Source: Lepus europaeus
Taxonomy: Eukaryota > Chordata > Mammalia > Lagomorpha > Leporidae
DNA: 64,000 bases
Assembly: GCF_033115175.1 (NCBI RefSeq)
Contig: NC_084834.1
Span: forward strand, 7,847,294-7,911,293
Direction of reading: 5' to 3'
Positions 21,938-34,900 of the stretch are shown here, piece after piece. Made by a program: the position numbers and the translations under genes. The first letter of the stretch is position 1. The number at the start of each line of letters is the position of its first letter. The notes beneath the pieces were generated by a model. That model was not told the DNA's origin and made no database searches. It was given only the letters and a program-made list of their open reading frames with translations.

Positions 21938-22975
21938 TTACTTTCTTTCACATTGGTGACCGTGTTTCTGTGTTTCTGTATGTAACACATCTTTAAGCAT
22001 CTTTTGCAGGGCTGGACGAGTGGCGACAAATTCTTTCAATTTCTGTTTGCTGTGAAAGGTCTTAATTTCACCTTCATTCACAAATGAGAGCTTTGCAGGA
22101 TATAATATTCTGGGCTGGCAGTTTTTCTCTCTTAGTACCTGGGCTATATCTCGCCATTCTCTCCTGGCTTGTAGGGTTTCTGATGAGAAATCAGCTGTAA
22201 GTCTAATTGGAGATCCTCTGAGAGTAATCTGGCGTTTCTCTCTTGCACGTTTTAGGATCTTTTCTTTATGTTTCACTGTGGTGAGTTTGATTACGACGTG
22301 TCGTGGTGATGATCTCTTTTGATCATGTTTATTAGGGGTTCTCTGAGCTTCCTGTACTAGGATGTCTCTGTCCTTCTCCAAATCTGGGAAATTTTCTGCT
22401 AGTATCTCACTAAAAAGGCCTTCTAATCCTTTCTCCCTTTCCATGCCTTCAGGAACTCCTAGAACCCGAATGTTGGTTTTTTTAATAGTATCCTGTAGAT
22501 TCCTGACAGTATTTTTTAGATTTCTGATTTCTTCTTCTTTTCTTTGATTTGACTGTTTCCTTTCCTGTTCTCTGTCTTCTAATTCCGATATTCTCTCTTC
22601 TGCTTCACCCATTCTGTTTTTAAGGCTCTCTAATGTGTTTGCCATTTGATCCATTGTGTTCTTCATTTCATTGTGGTTTTTTGTCACTATCGAGAATTCC
22701 TGTTCCATTAGTTTTTTCATTTCATTTTGATTCCTCCTTAATGTTTCATTTTCACGGGAGAGATTTTCTATCTTGTCCATTAAGGATTTCTGTAGTTCAA
22801 GAATTTGTTTTTGAGAACTTCTTAATGTTCTTATCAATTTTTTGAAATCTGCTTCTTGCAGTTCCTCTATGTCTTCGTCTTCATAATCTTGCATTGGCGT
22901 GTCCTGTTCACTTGGGGGCGTCATAGTGCCTTCCTTGTTCTTGGTACCTCCGCTTCTATGTTTCTTGCTTGGCAT
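21938..22975 (-). CDS. L1 ORF1 RNA-binding chaperone
   Basis: Intact frame of 345 residues starting [10 protein letters not shown], close to the 338 of human ORF1p. Order: a short basic and acidic N-terminus (1-50), a long heptad-type coiled coil rich in E, K, N and L (about 50-155) that should form the trimer, an RRM-like domain beginning near [10 protein letters not shown] (about 168), and a C-terminal domain with [15 protein letters not shown] and YPAKLSF (about 285-320). ORF1p binds L1 RNA in cytoplasmic particles and acts as a nucleic-acid chaperone. ORF2 follows after a 68-bp spacer, the usual dicistronic arrangement. No frameshift or missing domain is visible. Confidence 0.93.
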   Translation of the reverse strand: MPSKKHRSGGTKNKEGTMTPPSEQDTPMQDYEDEDIEELQEADFKKLIRTLRSSQKQILELQKSLMDKIENLSRENETLRRNQNEMKKLMEQEFSIVTKNHNEMKNTMDQMANTLESLKNRMGEAEERISELEDREQERKQSNQRKEEEIRNLKNTVRNLQDTIKKTNIRVLGVPEGMEREKGLEGLFSEILAENFPDLEKDRDILVQEAQRTPNKHDQKRSSPRHVVIKLTTVKHKEKILKRAREKRQITLRGSPIRLTADFSSETLQARREWRDIAQVLREKNCQPRILYPAKLSFVNEGEIKTFHSKQKLKEFVATRPALQKMLKDVLHTETQKHGHQCERK

Positions 22976-23888
22976 GTTAGAGATAATTTGTGGTGTTTTT
23001 GTTTTTGTTTTTTGTTTTTTTTTTTTTCTCTCGTTATACTATGCCTCTAAGTGAGCTGTCTGCTTTGTTGGAGCCTTCGGGGCTGTGATGGGTGTGGCCA
23101 GAGAGCTATGCTTGTTTCTTGAGGTTTAAGGCTGTGTAAAAGCGCGCTGGGTAGATTTTGCGGGTCGTCTCCCGCAGTTGGTTATCTGGAAGCGTTTCTT
23201 CTGCAGTTTTTTCCTTGAATCTTTTCCTGAAGCCTTGTCTCAGCTGGTGATCCAAGGCACCACCTGGGGCTTCTCCCGTGATCTTCCTCTTTAGGCGGTG
23301 TCGCCTAGGGCCAGCCGGGCCACAGGATCGCTGCCGCCACCGCTGTCGCCACCGCCGCTGTAGTACCTGTGCGCGCTCCCCGGGACTGGGACGGTGGAGA
23401 GAGGCGCTCGGTACGCCCCCGCCGCCGCCGCCGCCGCAGTGCCCGCGCACGCTCCCCGGGGCTGGGACCGTGGAGAGAGGCGCTCAGGACGCCTCCGCCG
23501 CCGCCGCCGCCGCTGCGGTGCCCGCGCGCGCTCCCCGGGGCTGGGACCGTGGAGAGAGGCGTTCGGGACGCCGCCGCCGCCGCTGCCGCCGCCGCCGCCG
23601 CGGCAGAGCTGCAGACGGAGGCGGGAGGAGGAGAGTTTCTGAGGCTTTTGTCTTACCCCTGGTTCCCGCGCCGGCAAGACTCTGTGGCTCGGTTCCCGCG
23701 GTTGGGTTTCCACGCAGTGGGCTCTCAGTAGATCCTCTGTGTCCCGTCCACTCGATCCGGACGCGTCTCCTCTGTAGTTTTTTTCTTGAGTCTTTTCCTA
23801 AGGCTACAGTAATTCCACTTTTATGAGACTTTATTTTCGCAGACTAATGGCGCACGTCCTCACTATCCGCCATCTTGGCTCCGCCCCC
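22976..23888 (-). promoter_or_regulatory. L1 5' UTR and internal promoter
   Basis: About 913 bp, CpG-rich, ending flush with the TSD. The first bases contain CCAAGATGGCGG, a good YY1-type site where mammalian L1s use one to position initiation. Three GC-rich repeats (23369-23603) occupy the upstream half. Confidence 0.85.
23369..23603 (-). repeat. Three tandem GC-rich monomers in the L1 5' UTR
   Basis: Units begin at 23369, 23439 and 23518 (70, 79 and about 86 bp). Each has a GCGCTCCCCGGGGCTGGGAC core, GGAGAGAGGCG, and a (GCC)n run that varies in length and accounts for most of the size change. Confidence 0.88.
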
Positions 23889-23907
23889 GAATATTACCTC
23901 CTTTTTT
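23889..23907. repeat. Target-site duplication of the full-length L1, 5' copy
   Basis: GAATATTACCTCCTTTTTT. Pairs with 16550-16568. Confidence 0.92.
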
Positions 23908-24670
23908 TGTGTCTTTTTCTTCAGTGTTTTATAATTTTCATCATAGAGATCTTTCACCTTCTTGGTTGAATTTATTCCAAGATAATTAAAATTTTTTTAT
24001 AGCTATTGTGAATGGGACTGATCTTAGAAGTTCTTTCTCAGCCATGGCTTGTTTGTGTATACAAAGGCTATTGATTTTTGTGTGTTAATTTTATATCCTT
24101 CCGCTTTACCAAATTCTTACGAGTTCTAATAGTCTTAGTGGAGTCTTTTGGTTCCTATAAATATAGATCATGTCAACAGCAAATAGGGATAATTTGACTT
24201 CCTTCTTTCCAATTTGTATCCCTTTGATTTCTCTTTTCTTACCTAATGGCTCTAGCTAAAACTTCCAGAACTATATTCAATAGCAGTGGTGAAAGTGGGC
24301 ATCCTTGTTTGGTTCAAGATCTTAGTAGAACTGCTTCCAGCTTTCCCCCATTCAATATGATGCTGGCTGTGGGTTTGTCACATATCGCCTTGATTGTATT
24401 GAGGAATGTTCCTTCTATACCCAGTTTGCCTAAGGTTTTTTTTTTTTTTTAATCATCAAAGGATGTTGTTTTTTATCACATGCTTTCTCTGCAGCTGCTG
24501 AAATAACCATATGGTTTTTCTTCTAAAGTTTGTTTATGTGATGTACCACATTTATTAATTTGCATATGTTGAGCCATCCCTACATACCAGGGTAAATTCC
24601 TCTTGGTCCAGGGAAATGATCTTTCTAATGTGTTGTTGGATTTGATTTAAAAATAAAAAAAATGGTTTCT

Positions 24671-24985
24671 GGGTCTGGTGTTGTGGCACAGTGGGTAAAG
24701 CCACTGCCTGTGATGCCAGCATCCTGTATTGGAGCATTGATTGCAGTACAGCTGCTCTTCTGACCCAGCTCCCTACTTAATGAGCATGTGAAAGCAGTGG
24801 AAGGTGGCCCAAGTACTTTGACTCCTCCCATGCACAAGGGAGACCTGGATGCAGTTCCTGGCTCATGGCTTTGGCCTGGCTCAGCCCTGGCTATTGTAGT
24901 CATTTGAGGAATCAACTAATGGATAGAAGATCGATCTCTCTCCCTGTCACTCTGCCTTTCAAATAAATAAAATAAACCTTTAAGG
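24671..24985 (+). mobile_element. C-SINE, older-type
   Basis: Sits at the 5' edge of the old L1. Tail CAAATAAATAAAATAAACCTTTAA. Confidence 0.85.
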
Positions 24986-25218
24986 GACAGAAAAAAGGTT
25001 TTGACTTTGTATGTCTTGAATGTTGGGGTGTATACCTCCCAAAGCAAGATATTACTATTGTTTTCAGTCTTACCCATACTTAAAAGAGGCAATATAACCA
25101 TCCAGTGTGCCATTCTCAGATCATTAACATTCCTTAACTGTTACGTTTATGCTTCTTTTTCTACATCAATGTATTCAGGTTTTGTCTGTTTTACTTTCTT
25201 AACTTGATGTATTTTGTT
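24986..25218. other. Unassigned AT-rich sequence
   Basis: No gene recognised. Parts may be more of the old L1. Confidence 0.35.
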
Positions 25219-25236
25219 TAGGCATTATGACATTCT

Positions 25237-25569
25237 TTAAAAAAAAAAGATTTGCTTATTTGAAAGAGTTACAAAGAGAGAGAGAAGGATATACAGAGAG
25301 AGAGAGAGATCGATCTCCCATCTTCCATTGATTCATTCCTCAAATGGCTGCAACAGCCAAGACTGAGTCAGGCTGAAGCCAAAAGCTTCTTCCAGGTCCC
25401 CCATGTGGGTGCAGGGTCCCAGGCACTTGAGCCATCCTCCTCTGCTTTCCCAGGTATATAAGCAGGAAGCTGGATTGAAAGTAGAGCAGCCAGGACTCAA
25501 ATCAGTGCCTATAAGTGATGCCAGTGCTGGATACTGGGGCTTAAACTCACTGAGCCACAGCGTGGCCCC
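25237..25569 (-). mobile_element. C-SINE, older-type
   Basis: Flanks TAGGCATTATGACATTCT (25219-25236) and TAGGCATTAATGGCATTCT (25570-25588) are a slightly diverged TSD. Confidence 0.9.
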
Positions 25570-25588
25570 TAGGCATTAATGGCATTCT

Positions 25589-27830
<2,242 letters not shown>

Positions 27831-28213
27831 AAACCCCCCTTGATAGCCTAAACATTCTAAATAGGTGAGTTCTTTTTTTTTTTTTTTTTTATGGAAGGTG
27901 CATAGATTGTGTTAACACAACTATGAAAATAACCCTTGAATTTTTCCTTTTTTAATTTCACCACTTCCAAGAACAGAGTTTCATTTATTTTGATTCCATG
28001 GTTATCTATAAAACAGTGCCAGTAAACGCCTGTCCCACAGGGGTAGTGTCAGGGGTTACCTGTCATTGCATGGACGTTGCTAGGTATGAGGGTGGTGGTT
28101 TCAAGTTGGCAGTGAGTGTGGACATCGTTAACAAGGAATGAACCAAAACAGAACTGGTCAACCTTGCCTCATCTCTGTGAAAGTTGAATTGTGCTATTCC
28201 TGACACATATGAG

Positions 28214-28328
28214 GGAACTTCTCAAGGTTTGTGGGAAATGGAATTAGAAGTTTATTTTGCTGTAAAACGTTTTGAAATATGTGCACTACTGTTTCATAAT
28301 ATGCATTTACCAGAAGCTTTTTGAGAAC
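28214..28328. mobile_element. Mariner-like MITE
   Basis: The ends TTCTCAAGGTTTGTGGGAAA and the complement of the right end (TTCTCAAAAAGCTTCTGGTA) form an imperfect terminal inverted repeat about 115 bp apart. The end sequence resembles HSMAR2-type mariners as I remember them. Confidence 0.55.
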
Positions 28329-28635
28329 CCTTTTGTCCAAAACTATTTACCAGGCAGCAGGTGGTAACCCAAGTGATATCACCGGTACAGCTGAAAGCAG
28401 TGTGGTTGGGGAACCTGGGAGAGGCACTGACTATCTGCCTTTACGCTATCAGTTACTGACAAGTTTTTCTGTTCACTCTAGAAGCTGCCTTCTGACAGCA
28501 CTCATCACATCATCTTTCTTAGAAACCCTTTGATCTACATAACTTTCACTGCATCCTAGTTTTTTTGCCATGGCACATAATAGATTATGGCATGGTGACT
28601 TGTTAGGACGTTGTAGAGAACTAGAAGTTCCTATG

Positions 28636-28790
28636 AATATAGCTAACATTTATTGAGCCCTGACTGAGATCTAGGAGTTGTAGTATATTCAAAACAGCTC
28701 CAAGGTGCAGGTAGGAGACTGTTAAAAGACAATTCAAAATTAGGAATATAGTCACAAAGTACCTTTGTTTAATTGACAAAGCTAGTAGTA
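28636..28790 (-). mobile_element. MIR fragment
   Basis: TAGCTAACATTTATTGAGCC is the complement of the MIR 3' end. The rest is diverged. Confidence 0.65.
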
Positions 28791-29250
28791 AGAGACGTCA
28801 AGGGGTGCTTTCAAGACACTGATAGGCCAGTATGAGTAAATGCTTTATCAATACAATGCTGTCTCTATAAACAGGAAGTAGTGAGGTAGTATTTCCCCTT
28901 CCGACTATAATAAAGGAGACAGCCTTAGATATCTGCTTAAACCCTGGCATTCCACTAACCCAACCACAAAGATTGGGGCTTAGGTTTTGATAATTTCTGG
29001 CAGTGGTCTTAAACTCAGTTGCAAAATGTAGATAATACTTATTTAGCAAGAAATTTAGGGATATGAAATTATTTACTAATGAGTGTGTGTGTGTGTATGC
29101 ACTAAAGTTGATTTTCACATCTACTTGAAACAACTTTATACATTAGTCTTTTTCCTCACATTACTAATGTTGACTTATTCTGATGTCATTTCTACTTGTT
29201 TTTATCCTCCAAATAAAAATCTTTGATTTTTGAAGAAAACAGATCTGGTT

Positions 29251-29610
29251 AATAAGTGGATCTTTTTTTGGATTCTTTGATTTGAAAAACTGGAAGAGAT
29301 AACTTCAGACTCAGTAAGCAAAATGTGAGCATGGCTTTGTGTTAGGTGATACCAGGAAACTGTCAGTTTTGTTGGATGTGGTAATGTTAGATTTTGGGAG
29401 TGCCCTTAGTCTTAGATATTCATAGCACTATATTTAAGTGTGAAATTGTATAAAGATTTTCAAGAACTCCAGACACAAAATGGGGATAAGTGAACCAAAT
29501 GTGAGTAAATACTGATAATGGTGGACTCTAGGTGTTTATGTCAGACAATTGTTTCATGTACTACTTTTTTGTAACTTGGTTGAAATAAAAAGAACAAGCA
29601 AAATGTCTCC
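29251..29610 (+). mobile_element. Ancient repeat with polyadenylation-type end
   Basis: GATACCAGGAAACTGTCAGT ... GGTTGAAATAAAAAG matches the pattern of an old mammalian repeat 3' end. The family name is uncertain. Confidence 0.4.
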
Positions 29611-29777
29611 TTTTATTGGTGTGCTCTGAGTTAAGTGTTTCCATGTGAACTCACTCTGCCATCTCTACCTGAAATGTGATTTGATTCATGTACAGTTGGA
29701 GGAATATATTTAACCCTGTACTGTCTACAGTTTGCTTGAAATGTTTTGAGTAGTTTCAGACTTCTGGAGTCTTTAAA

Positions 29778-30100
29778 AACAATTTCTTTGTTTAAAAGGC
29801 AGAGAGAGAGGGAGCGCAATAGAGATCTTCCGCACCCTGTTTTTCTGCCAGTTCTAGTCCTGGTTGCTCTACTTCCCACATAGCTCCCTACTAAAGCACC
29901 TGGGAAAGCAGCAGAGGATGGCCCAAGTGCTTCGGCCCCTGCACCCATATGGGAGACCAGGAAGGAGTTCCTGGCTTCTGGCTTCAAGTTGGCCAGCTCT
30001 GGCTGTTGCAACCATCTGGGGGAGTGAACCAGCGCGTGGAAGATCTCTCTATCTCTTTCTGTCTCTGTGTCTCCCCCTCCCAACTCAAGCAAGTGCAAAG
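29778..30100. mobile_element. Fold-back C-SINE composite
   Basis: 29778-29840 is a short minus-strand C-SINE tail piece (AAAGGCAGAGAGAGAGGGAG...). From about 29843 a plus-strand C-SINE body (CAGTTCTAGTCCTGGTTGCT onward) follows to its CT-rich tail. Confidence 0.65.
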
Positions 30101-30395
30101 ATGGATATGCTATTTATTGAAATGAGGGAGATGGTGGGAGGAGGGAAGATTAGGGATTTAATTTTGGAAATGTTAAGTTGGAAATGTTTATTTGATGTCC
30201 AAGTGCTGACCAGGCAATTGGACAAGTAGTTCTGGAATTTAGGAGAAAGAGCCAGACTGGCGATTTAAATTGGAGGCTTACTTAAGGTAATGAAATTGAA
30301 TAAAATAAAAATGAGAATGTGGTATGTGAAGGCAGAGATGACAACAGGGCCAAGGACTAAGCTCTTAGTTTCTTCAGTCTTGAAAATTCAGAAAG
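30101..30395. mobile_element. Ancient L2-like remnant
   Basis: GTCCAAGTGCTGACCAGGCA, TTGGACAAGTAGTTCTGGAA and AACAGGGCCAAGGACTAAGC follow the order of an old mammalian-wide repeat that also appears at 44450-45240 and 56140-56585. I assign it to L2 only tentatively. Confidence 0.4.
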
Positions 30396-30399
30396 GGTG

Positions 30400-30720
30400 G
30401 GTGGACAGGTGCAACCCTTAGGATGCCACTTGGGAAGTCTACCTCATCTGAGAGTGCCTGTATTTGAGTACTGGCTCTGCTGTGAAATCCAGCTTCCTGC
30501 TAACAAGCACCCTGGGAATTAGCAGTGATGGCTTCAATAGCTGAGACCCTGCAACCCATGTGAGAGATCTGTATTGATTTCCTAGCTCCTGGTTTTGGCC
30601 TGGCCCAGTGACAACTATTGTGGGCACTTGAGGAGTAAACCAAGGGAGACAAACAATCTCTTTGTGTGTGTGTTTGTCTCTCTCTCTCCCCCTCCCTTTA
30701 AAACAAAAGGAAAGTAATTA
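30400..30720 (+). mobile_element. C-SINE, ancient diverged copy
   Basis: Recognisable in the body (AATCCAGCTTCCTGCTAACA, TTTTGGCCTGGCCCAG). Head and tail are degraded. Confidence 0.6.
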
Positions 30721-31480
30721 ATTTTTCAAAATTTAGAAATTTACGGGGCAGGGAATGAAGAATCTCAACCGAAATGGAGTGAATCTTCTGCTTCCCATCT
30801 GTCCCACGGATTATAACCGAGAACTTGGACAAAACACAGAAAGACAGGGAGGCTGGAAAGGAAAGGCAAAACCTGAGGAGCAGCCTGTAAAGATGGCAGT
30901 GAGTTCCCTGGGTTTTGTCACTGTTTGGACGTGTCAGCAGTGTGAATCACAAATGGCAAAAGCATAGAGAAACTATCTAGGGGGAGGACCTGGCCCCCCG
31001 AGAACTGAAGTGTGGGCTGTTTTCTGTTTCCTTCCCAACTCTTCCCCAAGATCAGCCCAAGTCCCTGTTGGAGAACTGAATTCCCAGGCACAGGCTGGTG
31101 GAAGAAACCCAGGAAAGGGACCGCTACTGGCAAAGAGGTGGGGAGGACACCCCCCCCCCATCATTTCCCCTCTTTTGCTGCTTTGCCATTAGGATAAGCC
31201 CAGTTGCTAAGTGGTGCACAAGCACATGGGATGCTGAATGTTCAGGAAAACTCCCATCTTTCTGGCTAAAGTAGTTGGAAAGGGGAGAACTGTAGGTGAT
31301 TCCATGATCTTATGAATAGTTCCAAGCCTACTCCCAAGCTGTGCAAGAGGGAACACACCCAGTGAAGTGCAGCAAATGCTTTAAGATGAGCAACATAAGC
31401 CCCTACATCAGCACAGGTAACCGAAGGGATTCATACAAGAAATAATAAGAAAGCAAACAACTCAAAGGTGGGTGTTAGGA
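30721..31480. other. Unassigned sequence with a C-run
   Basis: GC-richer than its surroundings, with a C9 run near 31151-31159. Short open frames on both strands lack domains. It might be an old retroelement piece, but I cannot identify it. Confidence 0.35.
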
Positions 31481-31765
31481 CAGAGAGATTGGACCAATGC
31501 TTAGAATGCTGACTTCCATGTCAGAGTGCCTAGAATTGGGTCCTGACTCCAATCCCAATACAACTTACTGCTGGTGTGTAACCTGGGAGGCAGTGGATGG
31601 TGGCTCAAGAACTTGAGTTCCTGCCACATACATGGGAGACCTGGATTGAGTTCCTGGCTCCTGGGTTGGGACTGGCCCAGCCCTTGTTATTGAGAGCATT
31701 TAGGGGGTGAACAAGCAGATGGAGGATCTCTATTTCACATTGCTTTCCAAATAAATTTTTAAAGT
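31481..31765 (+). mobile_element. C-SINE, ancient diverged copy
   Basis: First of three head-to-tail C-SINEs. Ends CCAAATAAATTTTTAAAG. Confidence 0.65.
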
Positions 31766-31787
31766 ATACTTTAAAAAAAAAAAAAAA

Positions 31788-32094
31788 GGCCAGCACCGTG
31801 GCTCAACAGGCTAATCCTCCGCCTTGTGGCGCCAGCACACCGGGTTCTATCCTGGTTGCCCCTCTTCCAGGCCAGCTCTCTGCTATGGCCCGGAAAGGCA
31901 GTGGAGGATGGCCCAAGTCCTTGGGCCCTGCACCTGCATGGGAGACCAGGAGAAGCACCTGGCTCCTGGCTTCGGATCAGCGAGATGCGCCGGCCGCAGC
32001 GGCCATTGGAGGGTGAACCAACGGCAAAAAGGAAGACCTTTCTCTCTGTCTCTCTCTCTCACTATCCACTCTGCCTGTCAAAAAAAAAAAAAAA
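31788..32094 (+). mobile_element. C-SINE, young-type
   Basis: Second of the row. Lacks about 25 bp between box B and GGTTGCCCCTCTTCC compared with other young copies. 15-base poly-A. Confidence 0.92.
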
Positions 32095-32416
32095 GGAGCC
32101 GGCGCTGTGCCACAGCAAGTAAAGCCGCAGTGGCATCCCATATGGGTGCTGGTTCGAGTCCCAGCTGTTCCACTTCAGATCCAGCTCTCCGCTATGGCCT
32201 GGGAAAGCAGTGGAGGATGGCCCAAGTCCTCAGGCCCCTGCACCTGCATGGGAGACTCAGCTCCTGACTCCTGGCTTCGGATCAGCTCAGCTGCGGCTGT
32301 TGCAGCCATTTGGGGAGTGAACCAGAGGATGGAAGACCTCCCTCTCCCTCTCTGCCTCTGCCTCTCTGTAACTCGGTCTTTCAAATAAAATAAATAAATC
32401 TTTGAAAAAAAAAAAA
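32095..32416 (+). mobile_element. C-SINE, older-type
   Basis: Third of the row, beginning right after the previous poly-A. Tail AAATAAAATAAATAAATC. Confidence 0.9.
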
Positions 32417-32549
32417 CAGTCCATTGAAAATGGACAAAAGATTATAGCAGACCCTTCATCAAAAAAGATATACATATGGTTAAAAAAAAGTACCTGAAAA
32501 AATGCCCAACATCCTACCCATTGTTGAATTGTAAATTAAAAGCAGTAAG

Positions 32550-32884
32550 AGGAGGCTGACATTGTGGTACACAGAGTAAACTGCTGCTTGTGGCACTAGC
32601 ATCCCATATCAGTGCCTGTTCAAGCTGTGACTGCTCTGCTCCTGATCCAGCTTCCTGCTAATGCTCCTAGGAAGGCAGTGGAAGATGGCTCAAGTTCTTG
32701 GACTCCTGCCACCCATGTGGGAGACCTGGATGGAGTTCCAGGTTCCTGAGTTTGACCTGGTCCAGCTCTGGCTATTATGGCCCTTTGGTGAGTGAGCCAG
32801 AAGATGGAAGATGTCTGTCTCTATGTGTGTGTGTCTCTCTTTCTAACTCTGCCTTTCAAATAAATAAATAAATCTTTTTCTAAA
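32550..32884 (+). mobile_element. C-SINE, older-type
   Basis: Diverged head GAGGCTGACATTGTGG, tail CAAATAAATAAATAAATC. Confidence 0.82.
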
Positions 32885-33081
32885 AATGCTGATGTTATTG
32901 GATTACTAAGAAATGACTGTTCATTCAAAACTAAAAATTTATCACTGTACTTTGTTTTCATAAGCCCTTTTCCCCATCATGTTTGTATCCTACATAGATT
33001 TGCCATAGATCTACAACTAAACTTAATCAGCTACATAAAATAATACCCTTAATCCCAACTCTAGCTATGTGGATCCATTCT
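32885..33081. other. Unassigned AT-rich sequence
   Basis: No feature recognised. Confidence 0.35.
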
Positions 33082-33402
33082 TTTTTAAAGATTTATTTAT
33101 TTATTTGAAAGAGTTACACAGAGAGAAGGAGAGGCAGAGAGAGAGGTCTTCCATCTGATGGTTCACTCCCCAGTTGGTCGCAACGGCTGGAGCTGCACCG
33201 ATCTGAAGCCAGGAGCCAGGAGCTTCTTCCAGGTCTCAAACGCAGGTGCAGGGGCCCAAGGACTTGGGCCATCTTCTACTGCTTTCCCAGGCCATAGCAG
33301 AGAGCTGGATCGGAAGAGGAGCAGCCAGGACTAGAACCGGCACCCATATGGGATGCAGGCGCTTCAGGCCAGGGCGTTAACCCACTACGTCACAGCACCT
33401 GC
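33082..33402 (-). mobile_element. C-SINE, older-type
   Basis: Full length, well preserved, ending CACAGCACCTGCCCC. Confidence 0.88.
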
Positions 33403-33483
33403 CCCTCCATTTTTAAAAATAAAACTATATAAAAATTGAAACAAAACAAAAATGATGATCTACTCAACTATTAATATAGCTAA

Positions 33484-33811
33484 TTTTTAAACAGATTTTA
33501 TTTATTTACTCGAAAGGCAGAGTTACAGACAGGGAAAGAAAGCGTGAAAGGTCTTCCATCTGCTGGTTCACTCTCCAGATGGCTGCAACAGCTGGAGCTG
33601 AACCAATCTGAAGCCAGGAGCCAAGAGCTTCCTCCAGGTCTTCCACGTGGATGCAAAAGTCCAAGCACTTGGGCCATCCTCCACTGCTTTCCCAGGCCAC
33701 AGGCAGAATGCTGGATCAGAAGAGGAGCAGCTGGGACACAAACCGATGCCCATATGGGATGGCAGTGCCACAGGTAGAGACTGAGCCTACACTGGCACAG
33801 CGCAGGCCCCA
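33484..33811 (-). mobile_element. C-SINE, older-type
   Basis: Flanks TAGCTAATTTTT appear on both sides as TSD. Confidence 0.87.
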
Positions 33812-33865
33812 AGATAGCTAGCTAATTTTTTGTTTTGTTTTTTCATTTTTATAGCTAATTTTTTT

Positions 33866-34725
33866 TAAAAAGTGATAATATCAGATATTAGAAATAATGC
33901 AGAGAAACTGAGCTCCTGTGTGTTTCTGGTAGAAAGGAAAAATGGTAGTTACTTGGGAACAACTTGGCAGTTTCTTACAAGGTAAAGGTACACTTACCAT
34001 ACCACTCAGTAACCCCACTCCTAGGCATCTACTCAAATGACACAAAAACCTGTGTTCGTGCAAAAACCTTCATGCAAATGTTTATAGTAGATCTATTCAT
34101 ACTAGCTCCAGACTGGGAGCAACTTCAAAATTCCTCAGCTGGGAAATGGATAAACAAACTGTGGTGTACCCAGAGAATACAGTCAGCAATAAAAAGGAAC
34201 GAATGAATTACAAAATTCACAACACCGATGAATGTCAAGTGCATTATATTAAGAAAAAGAAATCTAACTGGAAAGGCTATGAACTTATATATGATTTCAT
34301 GTATATGGTATTCTGGAAAAGACTAATAGGTATCAAGAACGAATAGGTGGGCCGGCGCCATGGCTTAACAGGCTAATCCTCCGCCTTGCGGTGCCGGCAC
34401 ACCAGGTTCTAGTCCCAGTTGGGGCGCAGGATTCTATCCCGGTTGCCCCTCTTCCAGGCCAGCTCTCTGCTATGGCCCAGGAAGGCAGTGGAGGATGGCC
34501 CAAGTGCTTGGGTCCTGCACCCGCATGGGAGACCAGGAGAAGCACCTGGCTCCTGGCTTCGGATCAGCGAGATGCGCTGGCCACAGCGGCCATTGGAGGG
34601 TGAACCAACGGCAAAAAGGAAGACCTTTCTCTCTGTCTCTCTCTCACTATCCACTCTGCCTGTCAAAAAAAAAAAAAAAAAAAAGAACGAATAGGTATCA
34701 AGATCAGTCTTTGCCAGTGGTTAAA
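33866..34725 (+). mobile_element. Old L1 3' fragment split by a SINE
   Basis: AACAACTTGGCAGTTTCTTA, CCACTCCTAGGCATCTACTC and CAATAAAAAGGAACGAATGA follow the C-terminal ORF2 and 3' UTR order of old L1s. A C-SINE (34349-34682) divides it. Confidence 0.65.
34349..34682 (+). mobile_element. C-SINE, young-type
   Basis: Perfect TSD AAGAACGAATAGGT at 34335-34348 and 34683-34696. Full length with a plain poly-A tail, one of the youngest-looking copies. Confidence 0.95.
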
Positions 34726-34728
34726 GTC

Positions 34729-34745
34729 GGGGGGGGGGGGGGGGG
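34729..34745 (+). repeat. G17 homopolymer
   Basis: Uninterrupted run of 17 G. Confidence 0.9.
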
Positions 34746-34900
34746 TGTGACTAAAAGGGAATATAAAACTCGGGAGTTTAGGGGAAAAGAGGAATGAACT
34801 CATTCCCTATCAACAGTTATATTAGTTTACTATTGCTACGTAACAAATTATCATAAATCAGTGGCTTCACCCAACCACTTATCTAAAAATTCTGGAGCTT

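Larger units (their letters stand above)
16569..23888 (-). mobile_element. Full-length L1 retrotransposon
   Basis: The element reads on the minus strand as 5' UTR (23888-22976), ORF1 (22975-21938), a 68-bp spacer, ORF2 (21869-18045, one internal stop), a 3' UTR of about 1.4 kb with a G-rich tract, an AATAAA signal and an interrupted A-rich tail. Its 5' end GGGGGCGGAGCCAAGATGGC is flush against the TSD. The insertion lies in an older L1 of the same orientation. The complete 5' end, near-intact frames and clear TSD suggest a fairly recent insertion. Autonomous activity is unlikely because of the ORF2 stop. Confidence 0.95.
14265..24660 (-). mobile_element. Old L1 remnant split by later insertions
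   Basis: The minus-strand 3' end begins near 14265 and the pieces continue through ORF2-like sequence to 16563, then 23889-24660. The second piece still resembles ORF2 reverse-transcriptase sequence (complement of the region around 19560-20160). Two young C-SINEs (15181-15475 and 15944-16279) and a full-length L1 (about 16571-23888) interrupt it. The old element lacks its ORF1 and 5' end. Its coding frames carry many stops and shifts. Confidence 0.85.
27831..29250 (+). other. TRIM75: Region downstream of TRIM75, putative 3' UTR and flank
   Basis: Mostly unique sequence with a T-run near 27870-27888, a mariner-like MITE and a MIR. AATAAA at 29212-29217 is one possible polyadenylation signal. 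The true transcript end cannot be set from sequence alone. Confidence 0.35.

Noticed and set aside
34360-34420. tRNA gene suggested by box A and box B motifs
   Set aside because: The motifs belong to the tRNA-derived head of the C-SINE. No complete cloverleaf follows, and the same sequence recurs at every young copy.
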